This document shows, one piece after another, positions 54,535 to 63,463 of a DNA stretch of 64,000 nucleotides. The notes beneath the pieces are model-generated. The model was not told the origin of the DNA, searched no databases, and was given only the letters and a program-made list of their open reading frames with translations. The stretch lies in assembly GCA_005954745.1 (NCBI GenBank), contig CP040678.1, positions 1,612,001 through 1,676,000 on the forward strand, in the 5' to 3' direction. The DNA comes from Halostella pelagica (lineage in GTDB: Archaea > Halobacteriota > Halobacteria > Halobacteriales > Natronoarchaeaceae). The translations under genes were made by a program, and so were the position numbers. The stretch's first letter is position 1. Each line of letters begins with the position of its first letter.

Positions 54535-57345
54535 ATGGATGGGAACCGGCTGCCGGTCGAGAACGCGGACCTGCCGTTCGACCCCGACCGGGCCGAGATC
54601 ACGGACGCGGACGTTCTCGAACTGCTGGAACCCGCGGTCAGGGAGTGGTGGGTCGAAGAGTTCGGCGAGTTCGTTCCCGAGAACGAGGGCTTTTTCACGC
54701 CGCCGCAGGAGGGCGCGATCCCCCTGGTCCACGAGGGGACGAACGCGCTGATCGCAGCGCCGACCGGGTCCGGCAAGACGCTGGCTAGCTTCACCGCGAT
54801 CATCAACGAACTGTTCCGTCGAGAGAAGGAGGCGGGGTTGGAAAACTCCGTCTACTGCCTCTACGTCTCCCCGCTGAAATCGCTCGCTAACGACATTCAC
54901 CGGAACCTGGAGGTCCCGCTGGACGGTATCACCGAAATCACGGAACGGCGCGACGAGTCACAGGACGTGGGGAAAGTGCGTCACGCCATCCGCCACGGCG
55001 ACACCGACGACAGCGAGCGCCGGAAGATGCTGGAGGAGACGCCGCACATACTCAACACGACGCCCGAGACGCTCGCAATCTTGCTGAACTCTCCGAAGTT
55101 CCGCGAGAAGCTCCGCACCGTCGAATACGTCGTTGTCGACGAGATACACTCCATCGCGGGCGGGAAGCGCGGCACCCACCTGTCGGTCAGCCTCGAACGC
55201 TTAGAGCGACTCGCGCACACCTCGCCGACGCGGATCGGGTGTTCCGCGACCATCGAACCGCTGGAAGACGTCGCGGAGTTTCTAGTCGGGTGCGAGACGC
55301 AACGAGTCTCGGACGGAGCGAGTGAGCAACGCCCGCAGGCTGATTCGTCCGGCGGTGACACGCGCGACTACGAGATAGTCGACGCGCGCTTCGCCCGCGC
55401 GTTCGACATCGAACTGCACTGTCCGACCGACGACCTGATCAACACCCCGCCGGACGTCGTACAGGAGCGGTTCTACGACGAACTCCACGAGATGGTGCAG
55501 GATCACACGAACACGTTGGTGTTCGCAAACACCCGCTCCGGAGCCGAACGCATCCTCCAGAACCTCCGGGAGCGGTACGACGCGTACGACGAGGACAACT
55601 CCGGCTGCCACCACGGAAGTCTCTCGAAGGAGGCACGACAGGGGATCGAGGAGCGTCTGAAGGAGGGGTCGCTCGACGTTGTGACGTCCTCGACCTCGCT
55701 CGAACTCGGCATCGACATGCCCCACGTCGACCTCGTGGTGCAGGTCGGGTCCCCGAAAAGCGTCGCCTCGCTGCTCCAGCGCGTCGGCCGCGCCGGGCAC
55801 CGCGTCGGACAGACGGTCACCGGGCGCGTCGTCGCGCTGGACCGCGACGAACTCGTCGAGTGCGCGGTGATGCTCAAGAAGGCCGAAGAGGGGTTCGTCG
55901 ACAGCGTCTCGATCCCCGAAAACGCTCACGACGTCGCCGCACAGCACGTGTACGGGATGGCGATAGCGGAGGTCCGTCCGGAAGCCGAGATCAAAGCGGT
56001 CCTCCGGCGAGCGTACCCCTACCGGAACTACGACGGGAGCGACTGGGACCGGCTCATGCGCTATCTCACGGCCGACTACGAGGGGCTAGAAGAGAAAAAC
56101 GTCTACGCGAAGGTGTGGCGCGACGGCAACGACCCGCCGGACGGCGAGTACCACTACGACGAGTTCGAGGTCGGCGAAACGCTGATGGGCAAGCGCGGGC
56201 GACTGGCGCGGGTCATCTACATGACGAACATCGGGACGATACCGGACTCGTTCACCTGCGATGTCTACACTCGCGCCAGCAACGAGTGGGTCGGCAACTT
56301 GGACGAGAGCTATCTCGACACGCTGGAGAAAGGCGACGTGTTCGTCCTCGGCGGCCAGAACTTCGAGTTCAGCTACCGTCGCGGGTCGAAGGTGTACGTC
56401 GACCCGACGAGCGCTCGGCCGACGGTTCCGTCGTGGTTCTCCGAGCGCCTGCCGCTGTCGTACGACCTGGGCCGGGAGATACTCGCCTTTCAGGGGGAAC
56501 TGCTCGATCGCCTCGATTCGGGCGGCCCGCCGGCGGTTCGGCAGTGGCTCAGGGAGTATCCGCTGGACGACGACAGCGTGCGGGCCGTCGCCCGGATGTT
56601 CGACCAGCAGGTCCGCTTCGCCGGGAGCGAGAGCGTCAGCACCGACCGCCGGATAGCCGTCGAGCAGGAGAAAGACCGCGACGAGTACGAACGCCACTAC
56701 TACGTCCACTCCAACTACGGCCGGCGGTTCAACGACGGACTCTCCCGACTCCTCGCGTACCGCTGCGCACAGGAGGCAAACGCCAACGTCTCCGTCGCGG
56801 TGGCGGACAACGGGTTCACGCTCTCGATGCCGCTGAACCGCAAGGTCGACATCGCGGGGATCCTCCGCGACCTCGACCCTGACGAGGTGCGGGCGCTCCT
56901 ACGGGAGAGCCTAGACGGCACCGAACTGCTCCAGCGGTACTTCCGGATCAACGCGACGCGGTCGCTGATGATCCTGAAGCGCTACAAGGGGTACGAGAAA
57001 TCCGCACAGGAGCAACAGGTCTCCAGCGAGATGCTACTCGGCTTCGCAGAGGACTTAGAGGAGTTCGCCGTCATAGAGGAGACCTACCGCGAGATACTGG
57101 AGGACAAACTGAACGTCGACGAGATCGAGGCGGTCGTCGCGGCGATAGCCGACGGCGACGTGACTGTCGCCGAGCAGACGGTCGCCTCGCCGACGCCCCG
57201 GTCGTTCGGCCTCGCCACGCTGATGGCGAGCGACGTCGTCCTCGCGGAGGACGAGAGCGCGGCACTCCAGTCGTTTCACGAGCGCGTCGTCGAAGAGATC
57301 GGCGACGGCGCCGATGCGGGCGGACCGCTGGCGGCCGACGAGTGA
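54535..57345 (+). CDS. Lhr-type large DEAD/DEAH helicase
   Basis: This 936-residue superfamily 2 helicase has Walker A APTGSGKT (residues 75-82), motif II VVDEIH near 202-207, motif III SATIEP, HHGSLSKEAR and the motif VI region LQRVGRAGHRVG. The long C-terminal part with the winged helix and core is typical of Lhr proteins, which unwind nucleic acids in repair. At about residues 251-278 it carries a stretch (GCETQRVSDGASEQRPQADS) whose DNA contains CGAGAC-N7-GTCTCG, like an intergenic palindrome captured in frame. The ATG at 54535 is the first start that gives the family N-terminus; the run before it has intergenic composition. Confidence 0.88.
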   Translation: MDGNRLPVENADLPFDPDRAEITDADVLELLEPAVREWWVEEFGEFVPENEGFFTPPQEGAIPLVHEGTNALIAAPTGSGKTLASFTAIINELFRREKEAGLENSVYCLYVSPLKSLANDIHRNLEVPLDGITEITERRDESQDVGKVRHAIRHGDTDDSERRKMLEETPHILNTTPETLAILLNSPKFREKLRTVEYVVVDEIHSIAGGKRGTHLSVSLERLERLAHTSPTRIGCSATIEPLEDVAEFLVGCETQRVSDGASEQRPQADSSGGDTRDYEIVDARFARAFDIELHCPTDDLINTPPDVVQERFYDELHEMVQDHTNTLVFANTRSGAERILQNLRERYDAYDEDNSGCHHGSLSKEARQGIEERLKEGSLDVVTSSTSLELGIDMPHVDLVVQVGSPKSVASLLQRVGRAGHRVGQTVTGRVVALDRDELVECAVMLKKAEEGFVDSVSIPENAHDVAAQHVYGMAIAEVRPEAEIKAVLRRAYPYRNYDGSDWDRLMRYLTADYEGLEEKNVYAKVWRDGNDPPDGEYHYDEFEVGETLMGKRGRLARVIYMTNIGTIPDSFTCDVYTRASNEWVGNLDESYLDTLEKGDVFVLGGQNFEFSYRRGSKVYVDPTSARPTVPSWFSERLPLSYDLGREILAFQGELLDRLDSGGPPAVRQWLREYPLDDDSVRAVARMFDQQVRFAGSESVSTDRRIAVEQEKDRDEYERHYYVHSNYGRRFNDGLSRLLAYRCAQEANANVSVAVADNGFTLSMPLNRKVDIAGILRDLDPDEVRALLRESLDGTELLQRYFRINATRSLMILKRYKGYEKSAQEQQVSSEMLLGFAEDLEEFAVIEETYREILEDKLNVDEIEAVVAAIADGDVTVAEQTVASPTPRSFGLATLMASDVVLAEDESAALQSFHERVVEEIGDGADAGGPLAADE

Positions 57346-57386
57346 GGTGAGGACTCGCAGACGCTACTATAGTACGACCACCGGCA

Positions 57387-58625
57387 TCACGTAGCCGACA
57401 CCAGCAACGTGTTCAACGCGTCCGGCACGACCAGAACGTTGCTCCCCGGTTCGACCGCCTCGTCGATGGACGGGCGGGCGTTCATCAGACACTCTTCGAC
57501 GACCGACGGCGAGTCGCTGTTCGTCACGTACACGTCGTACTCGCGGAGAACCTGCGCTACCACGAACGCTCGTTGGGCACCGGGGGCGTACCCCTCTCGC
57601 ATCTCCTCGAACAGCACAGCAGCGCTCTCAGCCCCCGAGAGTCGGTTATAGAAGCGCCGTTCCCCAGTTCCCCGTCCCGCGCCCTCGGAGAGCGTCGCCG
57701 GAAGCACGATCCGCCCGCCCTCGCGGAGCGGGTTCTGGTCGCCGAGCGCCACGTACGTCGCGGCCCGCGTCGTCTGGTAGAGGTTCGCGTCCTTCGGCGC
57801 GCCGACGCCCGCGATGACCGCGTCGTAGTCGGCCGCGACGGGGACGGACAACGCGTCGCGGGCCGTCGCCGCCAGATCCCGGACGACGGCGCGGTGGTCG
57901 CCGGCCGCGGCGTCGAGGATCCCGCTCGGCCCGTGGGTGACGTTCAGGCAGAAGTCGACGCCGGCCACGTCGCCCGCCCGGTCTATCGTCTCGCGGAACG
58001 GGTTCCCCTCGACGCGGCCGAGGCGGACGCCCTCGCGGGCGAGCATGTCGGGACCGTGCGTGTGCCGGATGATGGGCTCGCCACCCGCACCGACGACGAC
58101 GGTCTTCGCGCCGCCGGAGAAGCCGGCGTACTGGTGCGGTTCGACCATCCCGGTCGAGACCACGTGGTCCGCCGCGGCGACCGCTGGATGGAGTTCGACG
58201 GAACAGCCGTCCACGTCGCCCACCTCGACGGCGGCGTCGGCGTCGTGGTTGACCGCCAGGTCGGCGTGGTCGCCGAGCGCCGCCCGGATCTCGTCGTCGC
58301 CCATCGGGCGGTGGAGGCCGAGGCCGATCACGACGGTCACGTCGGCGCGGTCGACGCCGCCCTCGCGGAGCTCCGCCAGTAGCACGTCCAGAAGCGCGTC
58401 GTCCGGCGTGGCCCGGGTCACGTCCGTCACGACGACCGCCACCTCGTCGCCGGGCGCGACGCGCTCCGAGAGGGGTGGGCCGTGCGGATCCGCGACGGCG
58501 CGGTCCGCGGCCTCGCGGGGGTCGACGGCGTCGCCGCCGGGCGGGTCGGCGACGGTCGCATCGGAATCCGGAAGCGAGATGTAAATTTGACCGTCACCCA
58601 GTAGAAGGTCACTTCTGGCGTTCAT
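57387..58625 (-). CDS. LarA-like nickel-pincer racemase/epimerase
   Basis: This 412-residue protein matches the LarA (lactate racemase) family. The expected residues are present: H105 in GLHRPMGDDE, H164 in VEPHQYAGFSGGAK with the cofactor-binding K174, and H188/H190 in RHTHGP. The pincer cofactor is made by LarB, LarC and LarE, none of which is next to this gene. Family members act on several 2-hydroxyacids, so lactate is not certain. The ATG at 58625 is preferred over 58649 and 58673 (shorter N-terminus, TATA-like ATTTTC about 27-35 nt upstream). Its promoter lies only 44 nt from the IS6 element. Confidence 0.83.
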   Translation of the reverse strand: MNARSDLLLGDGQIYISLPDSDATVADPPGGDAVDPREAADRAVADPHGPPLSERVAPGDEVAVVVTDVTRATPDDALLDVLLAELREGGVDRADVTVVIGLGLHRPMGDDEIRAALGDHADLAVNHDADAAVEVGDVDGCSVELHPAVAAADHVVSTGMVEPHQYAGFSGGAKTVVVGAGGEPIIRHTHGPDMLAREGVRLGRVEGNPFRETIDRAGDVAGVDFCLNVTHGPSGILDAAAGDHRAVVRDLAATARDALSVPVAADYDAVIAGVGAPKDANLYQTTRAATYVALGDQNPLREGGRIVLPATLSEGAGRGTGERRFYNRLSGAESAAVLFEEMREGYAPGAQRAFVVAQVLREYDVYVTNSDSPSVVEECLMNARPSIDEAVEPGSNVLVVPDALNTLLVSAT

Positions 58626-58668
58626 CCGGGGAGAAGTAACGGTACCGATCATGAAAATGCTCCGACCG

Positions 58669-59414
58669 GGCACTGTCTAGTTTAGCACCTCGTCTGCTGG
58701 CGTCTTTCCGTCGAGCGATTGGTGCGGTCGCTGGCGGTTGTAGTAATGTACGAACTGTTCAAACCATTCGCGGACGCTCGCCCGACTGCCCACCCACGAG
58801 TTATGGAAACGGTCGATACGCATCTTGAGTGTGTGAAACCATTTTTCGATAAGGTTTCTGTCGGTATAGTCCACACGACCGTTCAACCCTATCCGAGCAA
58901 GGGAAGTCCAATAGCCGAACTGGTCGACGAGGAACGTTGCGTTGGAGAGATCGTGTTTGTCACGGAGTCCATGCAGGAACGCCGCCGCTGGATCAGTGCC
59001 GTGGTGTCCAAACAAAGCCACGTCGAGGATGAGCTTTGTATCGACGTCTATTGCAGCGTACAACCAAGACCACTCGCCGTTGATCTTGACAGCGGTTTCG
59101 TCGACGGCGACCCGCGACGGCTGCGCCGTCGGCGGGTCGCAAACGCTGTCAGCGAGCCGATGTACCCAGTTCCAGACTGCTCCATGAGACCGTTCAACGC
59201 CTAATTCAGCGAGAATCGTTGTTGTTTCTCTGAGTGAACACCCGGTCGCGTGGAGGCGGACGGCGAACGCCCTAACGGGCGTCTCCGTCCGCTCGTTCTC
59301 CCACGATTCTTCAAAATCCGCCGCATAGCTCTCGCTGAGCAGGTCTGCGAGCATTCTAGTCCAATTCACTCAACGACCTGCTCACTTCTCAAACTGGCTC
59401 AACTAGATAGTGCC
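58669..59414. mobile_element. IS6-family insertion sequence
   Basis: This 746-bp element carries one transposase gene. Its ends form terminal inverted repeats: GGCACTGTCTAGTTTAGC from 58669 inward, and GGCACTATCTAGTTGAGC from 59414 inward on the other strand, with 16 of 18 matching. IS6 elements normally duplicate 8 bp of target. The flanks here (TCCGACCG and TATGAGGT) do not match, so the copy has probably recombined with, or deleted to, another site. The element separates normal GC-rich DNA on the left from an AT-rich patch on the right. Confidence 0.9.
58677..59369 (-). CDS. IS6-family DDE transposase
   Basis: This 230-residue transposase has an N-terminal HTH region (SLRETTTILAELGVERSHGAVWNWV, about 45-69) and the catalytic triad D90 in VAVDETAV, D149 in LVDQFGY and E175 in NLIEKWFH. 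The C-terminal RQRPHQSLDGKTP is typical of the haloarchaeal group. The gene is intact, with no frameshift. The stop overlaps the left terminal repeat. It belongs to the ISH-type IS6 elements that move by replicative transposition. Confidence 0.93.
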   Translation of the reverse strand: MNWTRMLADLLSESYAADFEESWENERTETPVRAFAVRLHATGCSLRETTTILAELGVERSHGAVWNWVHRLADSVCDPPTAQPSRVAVDETAVKINGEWSWLYAAIDVDTKLILDVALFGHHGTDPAAAFLHGLRDKHDLSNATFLVDQFGYWTSLARIGLNGRVDYTDRNLIEKWFHTLKMRIDRFHNSWVGSRASVREWFEQFVHYYNRQRPHQSLDGKTPADEVLN

Positions 59415-59930
59415 TATGAGGTGAAAATATAACTTATAAATAATGTTAAATTATGGCATTGCTATCTCTATCGTATAATACTTACTCTTGTATCTTATAT
59501 GATTGTAATCAGCGATCTCAGGCCTGCTTTCTTTTGTAACTCCATCCTGTTCTAGTCCTGTTTTGAATTCTCTCTGCTCAGACTCTGTGAGATTATCGAA
59601 TCTTACATAATCAACAATATCACTATCATTTGTTTGCTCTACATAATATGTTACTTCATGGCCTGTCTCAGTTTGCTGTCTTGGTGGAATTGATATCATT
59701 ATTGATGGAATCACAACTATAATAACTACTACAAGAAAAATTATTTTTGGTAGCTTTTTCATGTATATTCTAATTCTTTGCATAAGAATATAAGTACTTT
59801 GGGGAGAATGATATTTATGTTATATTATTATATAGTAATTTAAATATAAGTTATAATATACGATGGCCAAAGGGTCAATAAGCCTGTCTTGACAGAAACC
59901 GATAATGCCACCGAGAAGTACGTTGGCACC
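59415..59930. other. AT-rich patch of foreign composition
   Basis: From the right end of the IS element to the start of the DUF2071 gene, base composition drops sharply: runs such as TTATATTATTATATAG near 59819-59834 contrast with the GC-rich surroundings. The patch holds one gene (59451-59762) and an AT-rich spacer (59763-59930). It is likely acquired DNA, brought in or trapped by the IS6 element. Confidence 0.7.
59451..59762 (-). CDS. AT-rich orphan gene, membrane-anchored protein
   Basis: This 103-residue protein has a basic start and one strong hydrophobic helix (about 5-24, KIIFLVVVIIVVIPSIMI), then a soluble domain that ends KYYTIEIAMP. The soluble part resembles small haloarchaeal membrane-anchored proteins with YY-x-I endings, but I cannot name the family with certainty (DUF7979-like is a guess). 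Codon use is far more AT-rich than elsewhere in the window, a sign of transfer. The ATG at 59762 is preferred over 59783 because an AT-rich CTTATATTC box (about 59785-59793) lies 23-31 nt upstream. Confidence 0.6.
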   Translation of the reverse strand: MKKLPKIIFLVVVIIVVIPSIMISIPPRQQTETGHEVTYYVEQTNDSDIVDYVRFDNLTESEQREFKTGLEQDGVTKESRPEIADYNHIRYKSKYYTIEIAMP

Positions 59931-60662
59931 ATGAATATACATATGACTACGCTCGGCTCCATGCAGTGGCGGGACCTGCTGTTCGCCCACTACCCGGTCG
60001 CGCCGGACCGGCTCCGGCCGCACCTGCCCGACGCCGCGACGCTCGACACGTTCGACGGGCAGGCGTGGCTCGGCGTCGTCGCGCTGACGATGACCGACGT
60101 CCGCCCCCGATTCGCGCCGTTCGGTCTCACGTTTCCGCAGGTGAACCTCCGGACGTACGTCACCGTCGACGGCGACCCGGGCGTCTACTTCCTCAGCATG
60201 GACGCGGACGAGCGTCTGGCTGTCACCGCGGGCCGGCGGACTCTCGGGATACCCTACTACCGTGCTGAGGCGTCAGTACGCCGTGACGGCACCGACGTCC
60301 GCTTCGAAAGTGAGCGCATCCAGGCCGGGGAACCGGACGCGCGGTTCCGAGCGACGTACGGCCCGAACGGGTCACTCGAATCCGTCGAACCCGGTTCGTT
60401 CGAGGCGTTCGCCATCGACCGCTACCGGTTCTACCTCCCCGGCCGGTCCGCACTCTACACCGGCGTCGTTGACCACGACCCCTGGCGGCTCCGCACGGCT
60501 GCGGCGACCGTCGACGAGAACACGCTGTTCGCCGCTGCTGACATCGGGAGACCGGCCGCGGAACCGCATCTCCACGTTGCACCCCCACGGGCCGTGACGC
60601 TCGGAAACGTCGGCCGGCGGCCGATACGCGCCAGCCCGATCAACGAACCGGTCCGGGTCTGA
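59931..60662 (+). CDS. DUF2071 (YqjF-like) family protein
   Basis: This 243-residue protein matches the DUF2071/YqjF family, which resembles acetoacetate-decarboxylase-like folds; its function is unknown. Conserved blocks are WRDLLFAHYPV (after MQ), RPHLPDAATLDT, GQAWLGVVALTMTDVRP and the LNLRTYV-like VNLRTYV. The start is unclear. ATGs at 59931, 59943 and 59958 and a TTG at 59889 are all in frame, and the DNA changes from AT-rich to GC-rich about here. I chose 59931; homologs usually begin just before WRDLLFAH. The natural promoter may have been replaced by the foreign patch. Confidence 0.75.
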   Translation: MNIHMTTLGSMQWRDLLFAHYPVAPDRLRPHLPDAATLDTFDGQAWLGVVALTMTDVRPRFAPFGLTFPQVNLRTYVTVDGDPGVYFLSMDADERLAVTAGRRTLGIPYYRAEASVRRDGTDVRFESERIQAGEPDARFRATYGPNGSLESVEPGSFEAFAIDRYRFYLPGRSALYTGVVDHDPWRLRTAAATVDENTLFAAADIGRPAAEPHLHVAPPRAVTLGNVGRRPIRASPINEPVRV

Positions 60663-60688
60663 GAACGGCTCACGCCGCCCCGACTGTA

Positions 60689-63337
60689 CTACGCCCGCGC
60701 CCATTCGACCATCCGGGCGTACACGTCGTCGGTCGACAGGGCGTTCGAATCGCCGACGAGTATCAGCGACCGTTTGGCGCGCGTAAGCGCCACGTTCACC
60801 CGGCGGTAATCCTCGAAAATAGGGCTGTCGAGGTCGCCGCTGGCGACGAAGGAGACGAGAATGACCTCCTTGGACGAGCCCTGAAACCGGTCGACAGTGT
60901 CGACGGTGACGCCGTCCGGAACGCCACGGGATATCTCCGCGACCTGCGCGCGGAACGGGGCGATGACGCCTATATCGGCCAGTTCCACGCCCGCGTCCGC
61001 GAGAGTTCCGACGATCTCCGCCACCTCGTCGGCCTCCTCGGCGTCCGTGTGGCGCGCGCCGTCGCCCGGCACGTCGACCATCGTCACCGGGTCCTGCAGG
61101 TGGTCGGGGAGCGCGTCCACGTCGACGCCGGACAGGTCAGAGAGTTGCTGACTCGCCACGTCGCCGGTCGCGGGACGCAACGCGCCGTCGTAGAACTCCC
61201 GTGACGCGTACGCCTGGATGCGCTGGGCCATCCGGTACTGGCGGTCGAGCATCACACCCGCATCCGGGTGGTCCTCGATGAGGCGCTCGAACAGCGACTT
61301 CGTCAGGTCGTTTTCGGTCCTGACGACCGGTGGTAACTGCTCGTGGTCACCCACGAGAACGAACCGGTCCGCGAGGTTGATCGCCGCGAGCGTCTCGGGT
61401 TCGGTTAGCTGGGCCGCCTCGTCGACGACGGCCACGTCGAACGACTGCTCCCGCATGACGCGCGACCCGCAGGTCGATGTCGTCGCGGCGACGACCGGAG
61501 CCTCTCGGAGTTCGCGGGTACGTTCGCCGGGGTCGCCGCGCTCGGCGAGCCGGACGTCCTGCATGTCTTTGCGGATGCCGCTTTCCGTGCCGACGCGGAG
61601 GACGTCCTGAAATCCCTGATCCCGCACCGCCTCCAGGGCGTTGTCCACCGCGCGGTTGGTAAAGGCCGAGAGCAGCACGCGGTCGCCGCGCTCCACGAGC
61701 GCCCTGACGGTCCGGGCGATGGTGTAGGTCTTGCCCGTCCCCGGCGGACCGTGAACCAGCGCGAAGTCCTCGGCGGCGACGGAACGCGTCACCGCATCGT
61801 TCTGAGCCTCGTTGTTGTCGATGAACGTCTCGGTCCCCTCGCGGAATTCGGGGTCTGAGCGGGCGAAGAGTACGTCTTTGCGGCGTTCGCCGCCTTTGAG
61901 CAGGCCGTCGTGCAGCGCCGTCAGCATCCGATCGGCCGAAAGCTCAGAAGGATACACGTCGAGCCGTCGGAGTTCGACGGGTTCGTCCGCGGTGACGACC
62001 ACTTCCTCGTCGAGGCGTTCGACGCGTGCAAGTTCCGCGTGGCCGGTAACGGGGTGGCCGTCGCTCGCCAGCACCACGTCGTCCTCGCGGATCTTCGACA
62101 CCGCATCGTCAGTTCGGTCGGCGCGGAGTTCCCAGCGGCCGCCGTCGAGTTGCCGGCGGTCGGTCGGTTCGAGGTTGATCAGCGCCCGGTCGTCGTCCGC
62201 TCGCTCCTCGCCGGTCTGTTCCCATAGCTTCGCGTACTCGCGGTGTGTCGCGCGGCGCTCCTCCTCGATAGCCCGGTAGAACCGGTCGAAGTACTCGCGT
62301 TCCTCCTCGGGGATCGGCCGACCGATCTGGCCAGCTTTGGACTCCTGGTCGAGGCGGCCCGAGACGACCTGGCAGGTGTCCTGTTCGAAGCAGTAATCGC
62401 AGACTGCGTCCGCCTCGTGCCCCGTCGGGACGCTCACGTCGTGTTCCATCGCCGCTATCTCGTTGCGCGTCCGGACGACGAACTTCAGCAGTCCGTCGCC
62501 GACCGAGAACTCCTTGGCGGGCGAGAGGTCGCCGGTCGCCTCGGAGCGGTCCAGCGCGGAGTTTTTGGTGTACAGCAGCGTTCCTGTGTCGACCGGGACG
62601 CCGCGCTCCTGCAGGATGAGCGCGTAGCAGGCAGCCTGGATCTTGTCGTGGAACCGCGGGTCGCGCTTGGTGTTCTTGCCCGTTTTGAGTTCGACGGGCA
62701 TACCGCGCCTGATGGCGTCGGCACGGCCCTTGATGCCGAATCTCTGGCTGATGAGGGTCTGCTCGCTCCGCCACTCGTCCTGGTCGGTCAGGACGCCCTG
62801 TTTCAGCCACCCCTCTATTGCCATCGCGTTCTGGCGGACCTCCTCCTCGACCTCCTCGGCCGTCTTGCCCAGCAGTCCGAGTTCGAGCCCCGCCTCCTCG
62901 ACGCGGTCAGCGATGGAGTCGTCGAGGTCGCGCCCGCGGAGGAGGTCACCGAACACCTCGTGGACGATGGTCCCCTTGACGACGGGGTAGACCAGCGGAA
63001 TGCCCGATAGCTTGTTCAGATAGTACATCCGCGGGCACTGCACCCACGAGCGGACGTCGGTGACGTCCACGAGGAAGTCCGGTTCGAGCACGACGTAGGA
63101 GTCGCCCGTCGTCGCGTAGCCGCCGTCGTAGTCGTCCTCCTCGGCGTCCGTGACGCAGAGCTCCATCCCCGGTTCGACGAGTTCGGCCGTCTCGGTCCAC
63201 TTGCCCCATAGCGTCACCGGCACAGGGTCGGCGCCCTCTTCGAGTCGCAGGTCGACCTCCGCGAGGTCGCTCTCGCCGTACTGCGTGGAGACTGTCCGTA
63301 CCTCCGCTTCGCCGACGGCGGTCCCCCGTATATTCAC
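60689..63337 (-). CDS. Dna2-like nuclease-helicase with Fe-S cluster
   Basis: This 882-residue protein has a Cas4/Dna2-type nuclease in its first half. Cys101, Cys313, Cys316 and Cys322 would hold a 4Fe-4S cluster; H126, D207 (GRADAI), E216 and K218 (VELKTGK) form the nuclease site. The second half is a UPF1/Dna2-type SF1 helicase with Walker A GPPGTGKT (530-537), motif II VVDEAAQL, motif III VGDHEQLPP and motif VI VALTRAKRSLILVGD. It probably processes DNA flaps or double-strand ends. The start at 63337 gives a short N-terminal beta domain. The next gene is divergent. It is not near any CRISPR array. Confidence 0.9.
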   Translation of the reverse strand: MNIRGTAVGEAEVRTVSTQYGESDLAEVDLRLEEGADPVPVTLWGKWTETAELVEPGMELCVTDAEEDDYDGGYATTGDSYVVLEPDFLVDVTDVRSWVQCPRMYYLNKLSGIPLVYPVVKGTIVHEVFGDLLRGRDLDDSIADRVEEAGLELGLLGKTAEEVEEEVRQNAMAIEGWLKQGVLTDQDEWRSEQTLISQRFGIKGRADAIRRGMPVELKTGKNTKRDPRFHDKIQAACYALILQERGVPVDTGTLLYTKNSALDRSEATGDLSPAKEFSVGDGLLKFVVRTRNEIAAMEHDVSVPTGHEADAVCDYCFEQDTCQVVSGRLDQESKAGQIGRPIPEEEREYFDRFYRAIEEERRATHREYAKLWEQTGEERADDDRALINLEPTDRRQLDGGRWELRADRTDDAVSKIREDDVVLASDGHPVTGHAELARVERLDEEVVVTADEPVELRRLDVYPSELSADRMLTALHDGLLKGGERRKDVLFARSDPEFREGTETFIDNNEAQNDAVTRSVAAEDFALVHGPPGTGKTYTIARTVRALVERGDRVLLSAFTNRAVDNALEAVRDQGFQDVLRVGTESGIRKDMQDVRLAERGDPGERTRELREAPVVAATTSTCGSRVMREQSFDVAVVDEAAQLTEPETLAAINLADRFVLVGDHEQLPPVVRTENDLTKSLFERLIEDHPDAGVMLDRQYRMAQRIQAYASREFYDGALRPATGDVASQQLSDLSGVDVDALPDHLQDPVTMVDVPGDGARHTDAEEADEVAEIVGTLADAGVELADIGVIAPFRAQVAEISRGVPDGVTVDTVDRFQGSSKEVILVSFVASGDLDSPIFEDYRRVNVALTRAKRSLILVGDSNALSTDDVYARMVEWARA

Positions 63338-63463
63338 AGTACCGATACAGACGCGGCGGTCGAAAAACGCTGTCGGTTGGGGCGAGCGCCGGCCGAGATA
63401 GCGACAAAACCGTACGAGGGCGGAAGGGAACGCTTTTCCGAACGACCGGCCTGACGACAGGTC

